This document shows positions 40,478 through 47,586 of a stretch of DNA of 47,586 bases, piece by piece. Both the position numbers and the translations under genes were made by a program. Within the stretch, counting starts at the first letter, position 1. Each line of letters opens with the position of its first letter. Below the pieces are notes generated by a model. It did not search any database. It was given only the letters and a program-made list of their open reading frames with translations, and was not told where the DNA came from. The stretch comes from Lentzea kentuckyensis (GTDB lineage Bacteria > Actinomycetota > Actinomycetes > Mycobacteriales > Pseudonocardiaceae), in the NCBI RefSeq assembly GCF_002150765.1, contig NZ_MUYM01000020.1:1-47586 (forward strand), in the 5' to 3' direction.

Positions 40478-41815
40478 GTGAAGCGGTGGGGGAATTCGAT
40501 GGCTGTGGGGGATGTCGTTGGCGCGCGCCGAGATTCGGTCGCGTTGCCGGTTCCGGTGTTGCTGGTGGTCGCTGGGTTCGCGGCCGCTGTCGTCGCGCAG
40601 GGCGGGTACTACCTGCCCGGCCGGGTGTTGTCCGGGCTGCTGGTCGGGGTGGCCGTCGCGCTCGCCCGTCCGCGGCCGAACCTGCTCGCGGTGTCGGGCG
40701 GGGCGTTCGCGTTGTGGGCGGTCGTGCGCGGACTGCTCGAAGGCGATGTGCTTTCGGCGGTGCCCGCCGTGGCCGCCGCCGGAGTGTTCGTCGGGGCGGT
40801 TCTCGTTGCGGCACAGGCTGATTCCGCGGAACGCGAACTACTCGCCACGGTGATCGTCGGCGTCGCGGCGCTGGTCGGGTTCACCGGCTGGGTGGCCGTG
40901 GTGTTCCGGATCCAGTCCTGGACGACGGTCGCCGAGGGGTTGTTGAGGGCCGCGTCGACGCTGACCTATCCGAACGCGGCCGCCGCCGTGATGGCCGCCG
41001 CCGCGATGCTGGCGCTGGTCCTGCGGCCGACGCTGATCACGTCGGTGATGGCTTTCCTGCTGTGCACCGGGATCGGCGCCACGATGAGCCGCGCGGGTGT
41101 GATCGCGCTGGCGGCCGGGTTGCTGGTGCTGTGCGTGTTCTCCGGCTTCAAGAAGACCGTCGTGGCCGCCACACCGCCACTGCTCGGGGCTGTGGTCGCG
41201 GTCGCCGCGCTGCTGCCGACCATGCGGGTGGCCGACGAGCCGCAGCCGTTGATCGCCGTCTCCGGGCTGATACTGGGTGCCCTGGTGGCGCTCGGGCTGC
41301 CCAGGCTCGGACGGTTCGTCGTACCGGTCGCGGTGCTGGTCGCCGCAGGTGGCGCCGTGACGGCGTTCGCGTTCTCGGACCGGCTGGCCACGCGGGTCTC
41401 GTTCAGCTCACCGGACCGCGCCGGAGCCACTCAAGCCGCGCTCGACCTGGCCTCGAAGGCACCTCTGTTCGGGGTCGGGCCAGGAAACGGATCTTTTTTC
41501 TTCGAGCAGGGCAACGCGGGTATGCGGTTCATGCGTTATGTGCACAACGAGTACCTCCAGGTGCTCGTTGAGTTGGGGGTCGTCGGGCTGTTGCTGGTGA
41601 TGGGGGTCGTGGCCGCAGTGTTGATCGCCATGTGGCGAGGGCGCGGCACGTCGTTGTGGGCGGGGGCGATGGCAGCGGTCGTCGTCGTGCTGGTGCACAG
41701 CGGCTTCGACTTCCTGTGGCACCTGCCCGTCGTGCTCATCGTCGCCGGCCTGTGCGCCGGTCTGGGGTTTCCGTCCACAACGGACGGAACGAGTGAGGGG
41801 ACTGCGGCAGAATGA
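40478..41815 (+). CDS. O-antigen ligase/polymerase-like membrane protein
   Basis: 445 aa, about 12 membrane segments. The Wzy/WaaL-type motif is near the end: APLFGVGPGNGSFFFEQG...RYVHNEYLQVLVELGVVGLLL, with the HNEYLQ phrase. Such proteins join glycan or teichoic-type chains on the outer face of the membrane. Both GTG 40478 (GGGGAGG upstream) and ATG 40499 (GGGGGAA upstream) are plausible starts. The stop overlaps the next gene start by 4 nt, so a secreted protein is made with it. Confidence 0.8.
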   Translation: MKRWGNSMAVGDVVGARRDSVALPVPVLLVVAGFAAAVVAQGGYYLPGRVLSGLLVGVAVALARPRPNLLAVSGGAFALWAVVRGLLEGDVLSAVPAVAAAGVFVGAVLVAAQADSAERELLATVIVGVAALVGFTGWVAVVFRIQSWTTVAEGLLRAASTLTYPNAAAAVMAAAAMLALVLRPTLITSVMAFLLCTGIGATMSRAGVIALAAGLLVLCVFSGFKKTVVAATPPLLGAVVAVAALLPTMRVADEPQPLIAVSGLILGALVALGLPRLGRFVVPVAVLVAAGGAVTAFAFSDRLATRVSFSSPDRAGATQAALDLASKAPLFGVGPGNGSFFFEQGNAGMRFMRYVHNEYLQVLVELGVVGLLLVMGVVAAVLIAMWRGRGTSLWAGAMAAVVVVLVHSGFDFLWHLPVVLIVAGLCAGLGFPSTTDGTSEGTAAE

Positions 41816-42249
41816 GGAAGTTTTCCATGGGGAAGACCGCGGCGGTCGTCGCCGTCGCGGGTGGCGCGGTGCTCGCCTCCATCGCGCCCGTCATGGCGGA
41901 GGTAAGCGCGCAGTCGCCTTCCGCGGGTGCGATCAGAGTGGATTCGGCGAAGTTGAAGGCGTTGGGTGCCGCGGTCGAGGTGCAGGTGACCTACGCGTGC
42001 CCCGCCGGCCACATCGGGTACTTCAACGTGACCCTCAACCAGGCCAAGTTCCTGGGGGTGGCGGTCGGCAGTGCGTACAAGGACAACCTGAACTGCAACG
42101 GCGGGTTCGAGACCACCACGGTCACCGTGACGGCCAGCGACCGCCCGTTCGACGTGATCGCTCCCGCTTTCTCGAAGAGCGAGCTTCGGACCTACCAGAA
42201 CAACAACGCGGCCAGGGAAGAGAAGGAGATCCGGATCTCCCCCTGGTGA
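41812..42249 (+). CDS. Secreted protein of a tandem paralogous pair (first)
   Basis: 145 aa. Signal peptide with AVVAVAGGAVLASIAPVMA ending before EVSAQS. The mature domain is a small beta-rich module with VEVQVTYACPAG and two Cys (YACPAG and LNCNGG), likely one disulfide, and no membrane anchor. It is 4 nt overlapped with the polymerase-like gene. It shares the signal-peptide style, the QSPSA stretch and VTYACPAG with the next gene. No known family. Confidence 0.85.
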   Translation: MRKFSMGKTAAVVAVAGGAVLASIAPVMAEVSAQSPSAGAIRVDSAKLKALGAAVEVQVTYACPAGHIGYFNVTLNQAKFLGVAVGSAYKDNLNCNGGFETTTVTVTASDRPFDVIAPAFSKSELRTYQNNNAAREEKEIRISPW

Positions 42250-42255
42250 GGTGAA

Positions 42256-42299
42256 AACGGTCTGGCCGGCTGCGGCGTTTCCAGGTCAGCCAGACCGTT
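42256..42299. repeat. Hairpin between the paralogous genes
   Basis: AACGGTCTGGC (42256-42266) and GCCAGACCGTT (42289-42299) form an 11-bp perfect stem with a 22-nt loop. No T-run follows, so it may be an mRNA processing or pausing signal, or a weak terminator. Confidence 0.5.
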
Positions 42300-42345
42300 C
42301 TGGGGTTTCCGTGCACAAGGGACGAACTGTTGAGGGGACAACAGC

Positions 42346-42777
42346 ATGAAGAGATCATTTGGGGGAAGGACGCTGGCGGTCGTCGCCGCCGCGGGTGGCG
42401 CGCTCATCGCGTCCGTCGCACCGGCCATGGCGCAGGTGAGCACTCAGTCACCGTCGGCCATGGTGGTGCAGGTCGAGTCGCCCGCGAAGACCGAGGTGCG
42501 GGGTGTCGTGCTCAAGGTCAACGTCACCTACGCCTGCCCGGCGGGTACCACGGTCGTCTTGAGCCTGCAGGTCACCGAGGCCGTGGCCGGGGGGCGCATC
42601 GCCAGTGGCAGCGACGACATCGGCATCGACTGCACCGGCGAGTCCAAGACCGTCACGATGACTTTGACGGCCCGCGACAACGCATTCCGCCGTGGCACCG
42701 CCTACGCGGAGGCCTTCCTGGGCGCGCCCATGATCGGCAGCGCCAGGGACGACCGTGAGATCATGATCGTCTCGTGA
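42346..42777 (+). CDS. Secreted protein of a tandem paralogous pair (second)
   Basis: 143 aa. Signal peptide ends SVAPAMA before QVSTQSPSAMVVQVES. The mature domain again has LKVNVTYACPAG and a second Cys in IDCTGES. It differs from the first copy mainly after the ACPAG motif. It starts from its own ATG 96 nt after the first copy; no strong ribosome site is seen, only a G/A-rich TGAGGGGACAAC. Confidence 0.85.
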   Translation: MKRSFGGRTLAVVAAAGGALIASVAPAMAQVSTQSPSAMVVQVESPAKTEVRGVVLKVNVTYACPAGTTVVLSLQVTEAVAGGRIASGSDDIGIDCTGESKTVTMTLTARDNAFRRGTAYAEAFLGAPMIGSARDDREIMIVS

Positions 42778-42783
42778 ACAACG

Positions 42784-42824
42784 GGGCCTGGCTGCCTTGT
42801 GACTTCACGAAGTCAGCCAGGCCC
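42784..42824. terminator. Bidirectional stem-loop at the convergent junction
   Basis: GGGCCTGGCTG (42784-42794) pairs with CAGCCAGGCCC (42814-42824). The loop folds further (CTTGTGA with TCACGAAG). It lies between the secreted protein gene and the convergent hydrolase; the right arm overlaps the hydrolase 3' end. There is no U-tract. Confidence 0.6.
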
Positions 42825-43683
42825 GCCACGTCGGCAGCAAAGTGGCCACGAGGTCGTGCGGTGCCTCGGTGTTCGGCGAGTGCATCACGCCGGGCAGCAC
42901 GGCGAAGTCCGCGTCCAGCCGCTCGGCCATGTCGCGCTGGACGGCCGGGGTCCACGCGTCGTCCGCGTCGCCGCACACGACGAGGCACGGGATGCCGGAC
43001 GACCGCAGCGCACGGGACAGCTTGGCCACCTGGTCCGGTTCGAAGCGCAGGCCGTTGCCCATGCCGAGCAGCGACGCGGCCGGTGAGGCCAGGAACCTGT
43101 TGCGGTAGAAGTCCTTCAGTTCCTGCGGCAGCGCGACCCACGCCGGGTTCTGCGAGGCCCGCAGTTCGTTCAGGTTCTGGGTGCCCTCGACGCCCTGCTC
43201 GGCCAGCACGTGCTCGCCGACCTCCAGCACCGTGCGCCGTTCACCCGCGGGGAGTTCGGACGGGCCGGACGACATCAGCGTGAGGCCCGCGATCGGGGCA
43301 CCCGCGAACACCGCCGCCCGCGTCACCAGACCGCCGTAGGAATGACCCAGCAGCAGCACGCGCCGGCCGTCCGCGGCGATCTTGCCGATCAGTTCGGCGA
43401 GCACCGATCCCAGCGGGCCGGGGCGGTACAGCGCCTCGTCGTCCGGGCCTGGCGAGTCCTGCTGGCCCGGCAGGTCGATCGCGAGAACCTCGAAACCGGC
43501 GTCCGCGATTGGGTCGATGATCGGCGCGAAGTCCTCTTTGGACCCTGTGTAGCCCGGCACGAGCAGCGCCGTCGTGCGCAACGCGTCGTCGCCCACCGCG
43601 GGCGCCCGCAGTGCCGCGATCGTGCCGTAGCGGCCCGGCAGGTCGACACGTTGTGCCCGGTGCGGGCTGATCTGCGAGTACAC
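42805..43683 (-). CDS. Alpha/beta hydrolase
   Basis: 292 aa. It has the nucleophile elbow GHSYGG, an oxyanion region LLVPGYTGSKEDF, the acid in CGDADDAWTP and the His in GVMHSPNTEAP. It is a soluble esterase/lipase-like enzyme. I chose GTG 43683, 7 nt after the stop of the PQQ-like gene and near a GATAGT box; the frame is open further upstream. Substrate unknown. Confidence 0.88.
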   Translation of the reverse strand: MYSQISPHRAQRVDLPGRYGTIAALRAPAVGDDALRTTALLVPGYTGSKEDFAPIIDPIADAGFEVLAIDLPGQQDSPGPDDEALYRPGPLGSVLAELIGKIAADGRRVLLLGHSYGGLVTRAAVFAGAPIAGLTLMSSGPSELPAGERRTVLEVGEHVLAEQGVEGTQNLNELRASQNPAWVALPQELKDFYRNRFLASPAASLLGMGNGLRFEPDQVAKLSRALRSSGIPCLVVCGDADDAWTPAVQRDMAERLDADFAVLPGVMHSPNTEAPHDLVATLLPTWRAWLTS

Positions 43684-43690
43684 GAGGGAA

Positions 43691-45028
43691 CTATCCCAGC
43701 GCGACCAGGGTTTCGCCACGCTGCTCGAGCACAACGCGACCGGCTGTGGCGAGTTGCACAGGGCCGGTGTAGCCCTCACGGCCCACCCGGATCGTGCCCA
43801 CGACCGCGCCCGTGGCCTGCTCGTACACCCGCAGACCCTCCTTCACCGGGATGAGCGCGCGGCCCGCGAGCGTCGTGCCGGCGCCCAGCGTGCCGTCAGC
43901 GGTCCACAGTGGAGTGAGGGTGTCCAGGGACAGCGCGATCGTCCTGGAACCGGTGAACCAGAAGGCGTTCGTCTTCGTCGTGAACCCGCGCGACACGTGG
44001 TTCGGCGGGTCGGTGAAGTCCGACGCGGGCACGTCGATCGGCGTGTCGCTGATCTGGTTGCCGCTCTCCGCGTCGAACACGACCAGCCGGCTCGGGTTCG
44101 GGATCGCCACCGCGACGAGCTTGTCCGTCAAGGCCACGACCTGCACCTTCGTGCCGCCGGTCAGGGTGCTCGCGAACACCTTGGGTTCGTCGGACTTGTC
44201 GGGGTTCGGCTTGAGCACCGAGATCCGGTCGGTGGGGTCGTCCGGGCAGCGCTCGACCATCGCGAACCGGCCGGACGTGACGGCCACCGAGCCGTACGTG
44301 CAGCCGACCCGCGGCTGCTTGTTCGGGTTCACGATCGCGCGCAGGCCGCCGTACTCCAGCGAGCGCACCAGGTCGTCGCGCCGGTAGACCTCGACGAACT
44401 TCGACCCGGTCGTGATCAGGTGCGAGCCCTCGTTGAGCAGCGCCGTGCCCGGCTCGGCATCACCGTTGCGCTGCGCCTTGCGCTCGCCGGTGATGCCGTC
44501 GAGCGACGTGAGCTCCGAGCAGTTCGTGCCCTTGGAGTACAGGGCCATCGCGCGACCCCAGGCCGTGCTCACCGTGCACAGCGGCAGGTCGCGCCGGTAC
44601 GTCCACCGGATGTCACCGGTCAGCGGGTCGCGCCCGTTGACCTCGCCGCCGTCGCCGGTGACGACCGTCGACGGCTTCTCCTCGCCCGTGTCCTTCAGCG
44701 GGGTCTGCACGACCACCGGCGACAGCGACGCGCCGCTCTTCGCGCGCCAGACCTCGGCGAGCGACGGAGGCAGCGCGACCACCTCGGGCAGCGGGTCCCA
44801 CGACGACGGCCCGGTGACCGACGTCGTGGCACGAGCATCGCTGAACGCCCAGGTCAGCACGGCCGCGACGACCGAGACAACGGCGATCAGCGCGACCGCG
44901 ACGTAGTCGGCGCGGGTGCGCCACGACCGGGCGCGCGGACGTTCCTCGACGGGCTCGGGTGCGAACTGGTTCGCGGGCTCGTCGAGGACGTCCTCGATGT
45001 CGGTGACGTCGGAACCGGGGGACGACAT
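43691..45028 (-). CDS. Membrane-anchored PQQ-like beta-propeller protein
   Basis: 445 aa. A short cytosolic N-terminus of ~40 acidic residues, one membrane helix (YVAVALIAVVSVVAAVLTWAF), then an extracellular domain of repeated strands with GRDPLTGDIRW, SLDGITGERKA and LVVFDAESGNQ, the PQQ/quinoprotein-type propeller pattern without the cofactor-binding residues of alcohol dehydrogenases. It is probably a surface protein of unknown role. It begins 4 nt after the helicase gene, the arrangement of Rv3212 after Rv3211. Confidence 0.85.
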   Translation of the reverse strand: MSSPGSDVTDIEDVLDEPANQFAPEPVEERPRARSWRTRADYVAVALIAVVSVVAAVLTWAFSDARATTSVTGPSSWDPLPEVVALPPSLAEVWRAKSGASLSPVVVQTPLKDTGEEKPSTVVTGDGGEVNGRDPLTGDIRWTYRRDLPLCTVSTAWGRAMALYSKGTNCSELTSLDGITGERKAQRNGDAEPGTALLNEGSHLITTGSKFVEVYRRDDLVRSLEYGGLRAIVNPNKQPRVGCTYGSVAVTSGRFAMVERCPDDPTDRISVLKPNPDKSDEPKVFASTLTGGTKVQVVALTDKLVAVAIPNPSRLVVFDAESGNQISDTPIDVPASDFTDPPNHVSRGFTTKTNAFWFTGSRTIALSLDTLTPLWTADGTLGAGTTLAGRALIPVKEGLRVYEQATGAVVGTIRVGREGYTGPVQLATAGRVVLEQRGETLVALG

Positions 45029-45032
45029 GTGA

Positions 45033-46685
45033 TCAGTCTGCCGAAGGAGCGGCCTGTTCGGCAGAGCTTCGGCGACGCCGACGCCTGCGGGGCTTGTCCG
45101 ACGCGGTCTGGTCCGACGCCTCCGCGGCCGGAGCATCGGTCGTGACCTCGGCACCTTCCACCGGCACGCCACCACGGCTGCGGGTGCGGCTGCGGTTGCG
45201 CTTCGGCCTGGTCGGGGTCTCCTCGGCCGTCTCGGGCGCCGTCTGCTCGCCCGCCGCGCCGGAACGGCTGCCGCTGCCGCTGCGACGACGCTTGCGCGGC
45301 GCCTTGCGGTCCAGCTTCTCCTCGACCTCCGCGTCCAGACCGGCCCGCGTGCGGTGGCTGAGCGGCAGCCTGCCGGTCGAACCGGACGGGATGCCCAGGT
45401 CCTCGAACAGGTGGTCCGAGGTGGAGTAGGTCTCCATCGGCTCCGGCTGGCCGAGGTTCAGCAGCTCGTTGACGGACTGCCAGCGCGTCGTCTCGTCCCA
45501 GTCGACGAACGTGACGGCGACGCCCTCGCGCCCGGCCCGGCCCGTGCGGCCGATGCGGTGGACGTAGGTCTTCTCGTCCTCGGGGCACTGGTAGTTGATG
45601 ACGTGCGTCACGTCGTCGATGTCGATGCCGCGCGCCGCGACGTCCGTGGCGACCAGCACGTCGACCTTGCCGCTGCGGAACGCCCGCAGCGCCTTCTCGC
45701 GTGCGCCCTGGCCCAGGTCACCGTGCACGGCGGCCGCGGCGAACCCGCGTTCGGTCAGGTCGTCGGCGACCTTCTGGGCGGTCCGCTTGGTCCGCGCGAA
45801 GATCATCGACAGGCCGCGGTCACGGGCCTGCAGCACGCGGGCCAGCATCTCCGGCTTGTCCAGCGAGTGCGCCCGGTAGACGAACTGCTTGGTGCGCTCG
45901 TGCGTCTGGCCTGCGTCGTTCTCCTCGGCACGGATGTGCGTCGGCTGGTTCAGGAACGTGCGGGCCAGCGTGATGATCGGGCCCGGCATGGTCGCGCTGA
46001 ACAGCATCGTCTGACGCTGGTCGGGGACCATGGTGAGGATGCGCTCGATGTCGGGCAGGAAGCCCAGGTCGAGCATCTCGTCGGCCTCGTCCAGCACCAG
46101 CGCGCGGACCTTGCCGAGCACCAGGTGGCGCTGTTCGGCCAGGTCGAGCAGGCGGCCGGGCGTGCCGATGACGACGTCGACGCCCTTGCGGAGCTGCGAG
46201 ATCTGCCGCTCGTACGGGATGCCGCCGTAGATGGCGGCGACCTTCACGTCCAGGTGCTTCGAGGCGTCGGTGAGGTCGTGCGCGACCTGGAGACACAGCT
46301 CACGGGTGGGCACGACCACAAGTGCCTGCGGCGTGCCGTCGCCGGGCGTGTCGAGGCGGTGCAGCAGCGGCACGCCGAACCCGAGGGTCTTGCCGGTGCC
46401 GGTGCGGGCCTGACCGATGAGGTCGTCACCGGCCAGCGCGATGGGGAGCGTCAGCTCCTGGATGGCGAACGTGCGGACGATGCCGGCTTCGCCGAGCGCC
46501 TTGACGATCTCGGCACGCACTCCCAGTTCGGCGAACGTGGGGGACTCGGTGTCCACGGGGGCATCCGCGAGCAGCGGGTGCGACGGGTCTTCTTCGGGAA
46601 CTCCGGCTTCGCTGTGCTCCAGCAGGACCGGGTCCAGATGTGCTTCTACTTCAGCGGTCAGGGTGATCAGCCTCTCTCGTACCAA
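45033..46685 (-). CDS. DEAD-box RNA helicase (RhlE/DeaD-like)
   Basis: 550 aa. Motifs: QELTLPIA (Q-motif), ARTGTGKT (I), PTRELCLQ (Ia), GTPGRLLD, DEADEMLD (II), SATMP (III), FARTKRTA (IV), ATDVAARGID (V) and HRIGRTGRAG (VI). An Arg/Lys-rich C-terminal tail (about 115 residues, RKRRRSGSGSRSG...RRRRRRSS) would bind RNA. The start is uncertain: the TTG at 46685 is the outermost possibility, and GAGAGG at 46676-46671 suggests initiation near codon 9. Divergent from the ferritin-like gene. Confidence 0.93.
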   Translation of the reverse strand: MVRERLITLTAEVEAHLDPVLLEHSEAGVPEEDPSHPLLADAPVDTESPTFAELGVRAEIVKALGEAGIVRTFAIQELTLPIALAGDDLIGQARTGTGKTLGFGVPLLHRLDTPGDGTPQALVVVPTRELCLQVAHDLTDASKHLDVKVAAIYGGIPYERQISQLRKGVDVVIGTPGRLLDLAEQRHLVLGKVRALVLDEADEMLDLGFLPDIERILTMVPDQRQTMLFSATMPGPIITLARTFLNQPTHIRAEENDAGQTHERTKQFVYRAHSLDKPEMLARVLQARDRGLSMIFARTKRTAQKVADDLTERGFAAAAVHGDLGQGAREKALRAFRSGKVDVLVATDVAARGIDIDDVTHVINYQCPEDEKTYVHRIGRTGRAGREGVAVTFVDWDETTRWQSVNELLNLGQPEPMETYSTSDHLFEDLGIPSGSTGRLPLSHRTRAGLDAEVEEKLDRKAPRKRRRSGSGSRSGAAGEQTAPETAEETPTRPKRNRSRTRSRGGVPVEGAEVTTDAPAAEASDQTASDKPRRRRRRRSSAEQAAPSAD

Positions 46686-46748
46686 GCGCGTACGAGCCCT
46701 GGCCGGGCCTCTCGACCGCGCTTCGGATCAGCTGCGGGAAAGGTGTAC

Positions 46749-46766
46749 GCGCACCATTTCGTGCGC
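46749..46766 (-). repeat. Hairpin upstream of the helicase gene
   Basis: GCGCAC-CATTTC-GTGCGC, a perfect 6-bp stem, lies 64 nt before the helicase start and would be in its 5' untranslated RNA. It may have a structural role in helicase self-control, which is inference. Confidence 0.35.
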
Positions 46767-46871
46767 CTGCCCAAAAATCATTGGGACTCAGCGGTTCGTC
46801 ACACTCGTCACGCCGGGCGTCCGTGGCCATTCTACCTGGCGAGACCCCGTTGACCACTAGAGTTGGTTTTC

Positions 46872-47513
46872 ATGGGTGTTGCGGAGGGTGTTGTCGATCT
46901 TCTGGGAGCGCTTGCATATGGCGAGCTCTCGGCCTTCGACCGGATGACGGAGGACTCGCGCACGGCGCCGACATTGGCGGGGCGCGCGGCGTTGGCGCAG
47001 ATGGCCGCGGCGGAGATCGGTCACTTCACGCTGTTGCAGAAGTACCTGGCCGCCGAGGGCATCACCGTCGAGGACGCGATGACGCCGTTCGTGAAGGGCT
47101 TCGACGCGTTCCACGAGTCGACGAGCCCCAAGTCGTGGCTCGAGTCGCTGGTGAAGGCCTACGTGGGAGACGGCCTGGCCGCCGACTTCTACCGCGAGGT
47201 GGCGGAGTGGCTGGACGAGCCGACGCGCGAGCTGGTGCTCGCCGTGCTCGCCGACACGGGTCACTCGGCGTTCGCTGAGCGCGAAGTTCTGGCCGCCGTC
47301 GAGTCGGATCCGCGGGTGCGCGACCGGCTCGCGCTGTGGGGCCGGCGGCTGCTCGGCGAGGCGTTGACGCAGGCCCAGTACGTGGTGGCGGAGCGGGACG
47401 GCCTCTCCGAGCTCATCGTCCGGGGGTCTGGTGACCTCGCCGGGATCGGTCAGCTGTTCCGCAGGCTCCAGCAGTCGCACGCGCGGCGCATGACGCAGCT
47501 GGGTCTGGGCTAG
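46872..47513 (+). CDS. Ferritin-like fold protein (MiaE-like)
   Basis: 213 aa. Four-helix carboxylate pattern: [40 protein letters not shown] has E and the ExxH pair, and later helices hold [19 protein letters not shown]. Such proteins bind a di-iron centre; the family is related to tRNA-hydroxylase MiaE. ATG 46872 is 8 nt after TAGAGT. Rv3210c is the positional equivalent, beside the Rv3211-type helicase. Confidence 0.88.
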   Translation: MGVAEGVVDLLGALAYGELSAFDRMTEDSRTAPTLAGRAALAQMAAAEIGHFTLLQKYLAAEGITVEDAMTPFVKGFDAFHESTSPKSWLESLVKAYVGDGLAADFYREVAEWLDEPTRELVLAVLADTGHSAFAEREVLAAVESDPRVRDRLALWGRRLLGEALTQAQYVVAERDGLSELIVRGSGDLAGIGQLFRRLQQSHARRMTQLGLG

Positions 47514-47586
47514 TGCGGCGACCACCAACCACCGCCGGACGATTCCCGCTGGTCAGACGGGTGCATCGCGGCGCCGACCCCCGCCC
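47510..47586 (-). CDS. Partial C-terminus of a convergent protein (tentative)
   Basis: The minus-strand frame ending in a TAG that overlaps the ferritin-like stop (CTAG) stays open to the window edge. It reads [21 protein letters not shown] at the end, the look of a disordered C-terminus. Too short to identify. Confidence 0.35.
   Translation of the reverse strand, partial: AGVGAAMHPSDQRESSGGGWWSPH

Overview
High-GC actinobacterial chromosome, most likely a member of the Pseudonocardiales. The evidence is the strong GC3 bias, frequent GTG starts, many start codons with a promoter -10 box about 7 nt upstream and no leader, GTGA/ATGA gene overlaps, and families typical of actinobacteria. No tRNA, rRNA, CRISPR array or prophage is visible.

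Left part (1-12 kb). The left edge cuts an MgtE-N/PRC-type protein preceded by an APH(6)-like kinase. Then come a CoA-ester lyase, a zinc-ribbon mini-protein, a DUF4190 membrane protein, an acyl-CoA dehydrogenase, three unrecognised proteins, a YflT-like protein, and a complete trehalose-type ABC importer operon (lpqY-sugA-sugB-sugC) between a recognisable promoter and a terminator. The MgtE-like / DUF4190 / stress protein / lpqY-sugABC / corA order matches the mycobacterial Rv1232c-Rv1239c neighbourhood, here interrupted by insertions.

Accessory insertion (12-21.5 kb) between sugC and corA. It holds an SDR, a type IV toxin-antitoxin pair (AbiEi/AbiEii) whose whole promoter sits in a 51-bp palindrome, an ArsR/SRPBCC pair, an orphan membrane operon, a GNAT enzyme, an IS605-type tnpB with an internal deletion, an MFS transporter, and a metallophosphoesterase/ParB-like pair.

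Middle (21.5-31 kb). Two DUF2332 genes flank a locus with two related small membrane proteins, CorA preceded by a 19-codon leader peptide inside an SD-masking inverted repeat, and a MaoC hydratase. Nudix, a 52-aa membrane peptide, a PH-domain protein, a decayed tnpB 3' end, PHP phosphoesterase, MarC, ArsC-like and a RecB-like Fe-S nuclease follow. A 444-bp gene-free stretch then holds a long foldback element.

Tad pilus locus (31-40.4 kb). An aspartate-less response regulator, TadC, a VWA-TadB fusion, TadA, TadZ/CpaE, CpaB, a TadG-like protein, TadE and two Flp pilins lie on the minus strand. The prepilin peptidase diverges from them. Together these make, process and secrete a Flp pilus.

Right part (40.4-47.6 kb). 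An O-antigen-ligase-like polymerase is coupled to two tandem paralogous secreted proteins. These are followed by an alpha/beta hydrolase, a membrane-anchored beta-propeller protein, a DEAD-box helicase and a divergent ferritin-like protein; the last three match the Rv3210c-Rv3212 order. Function calls come from reading sequence and motifs, without database searches.
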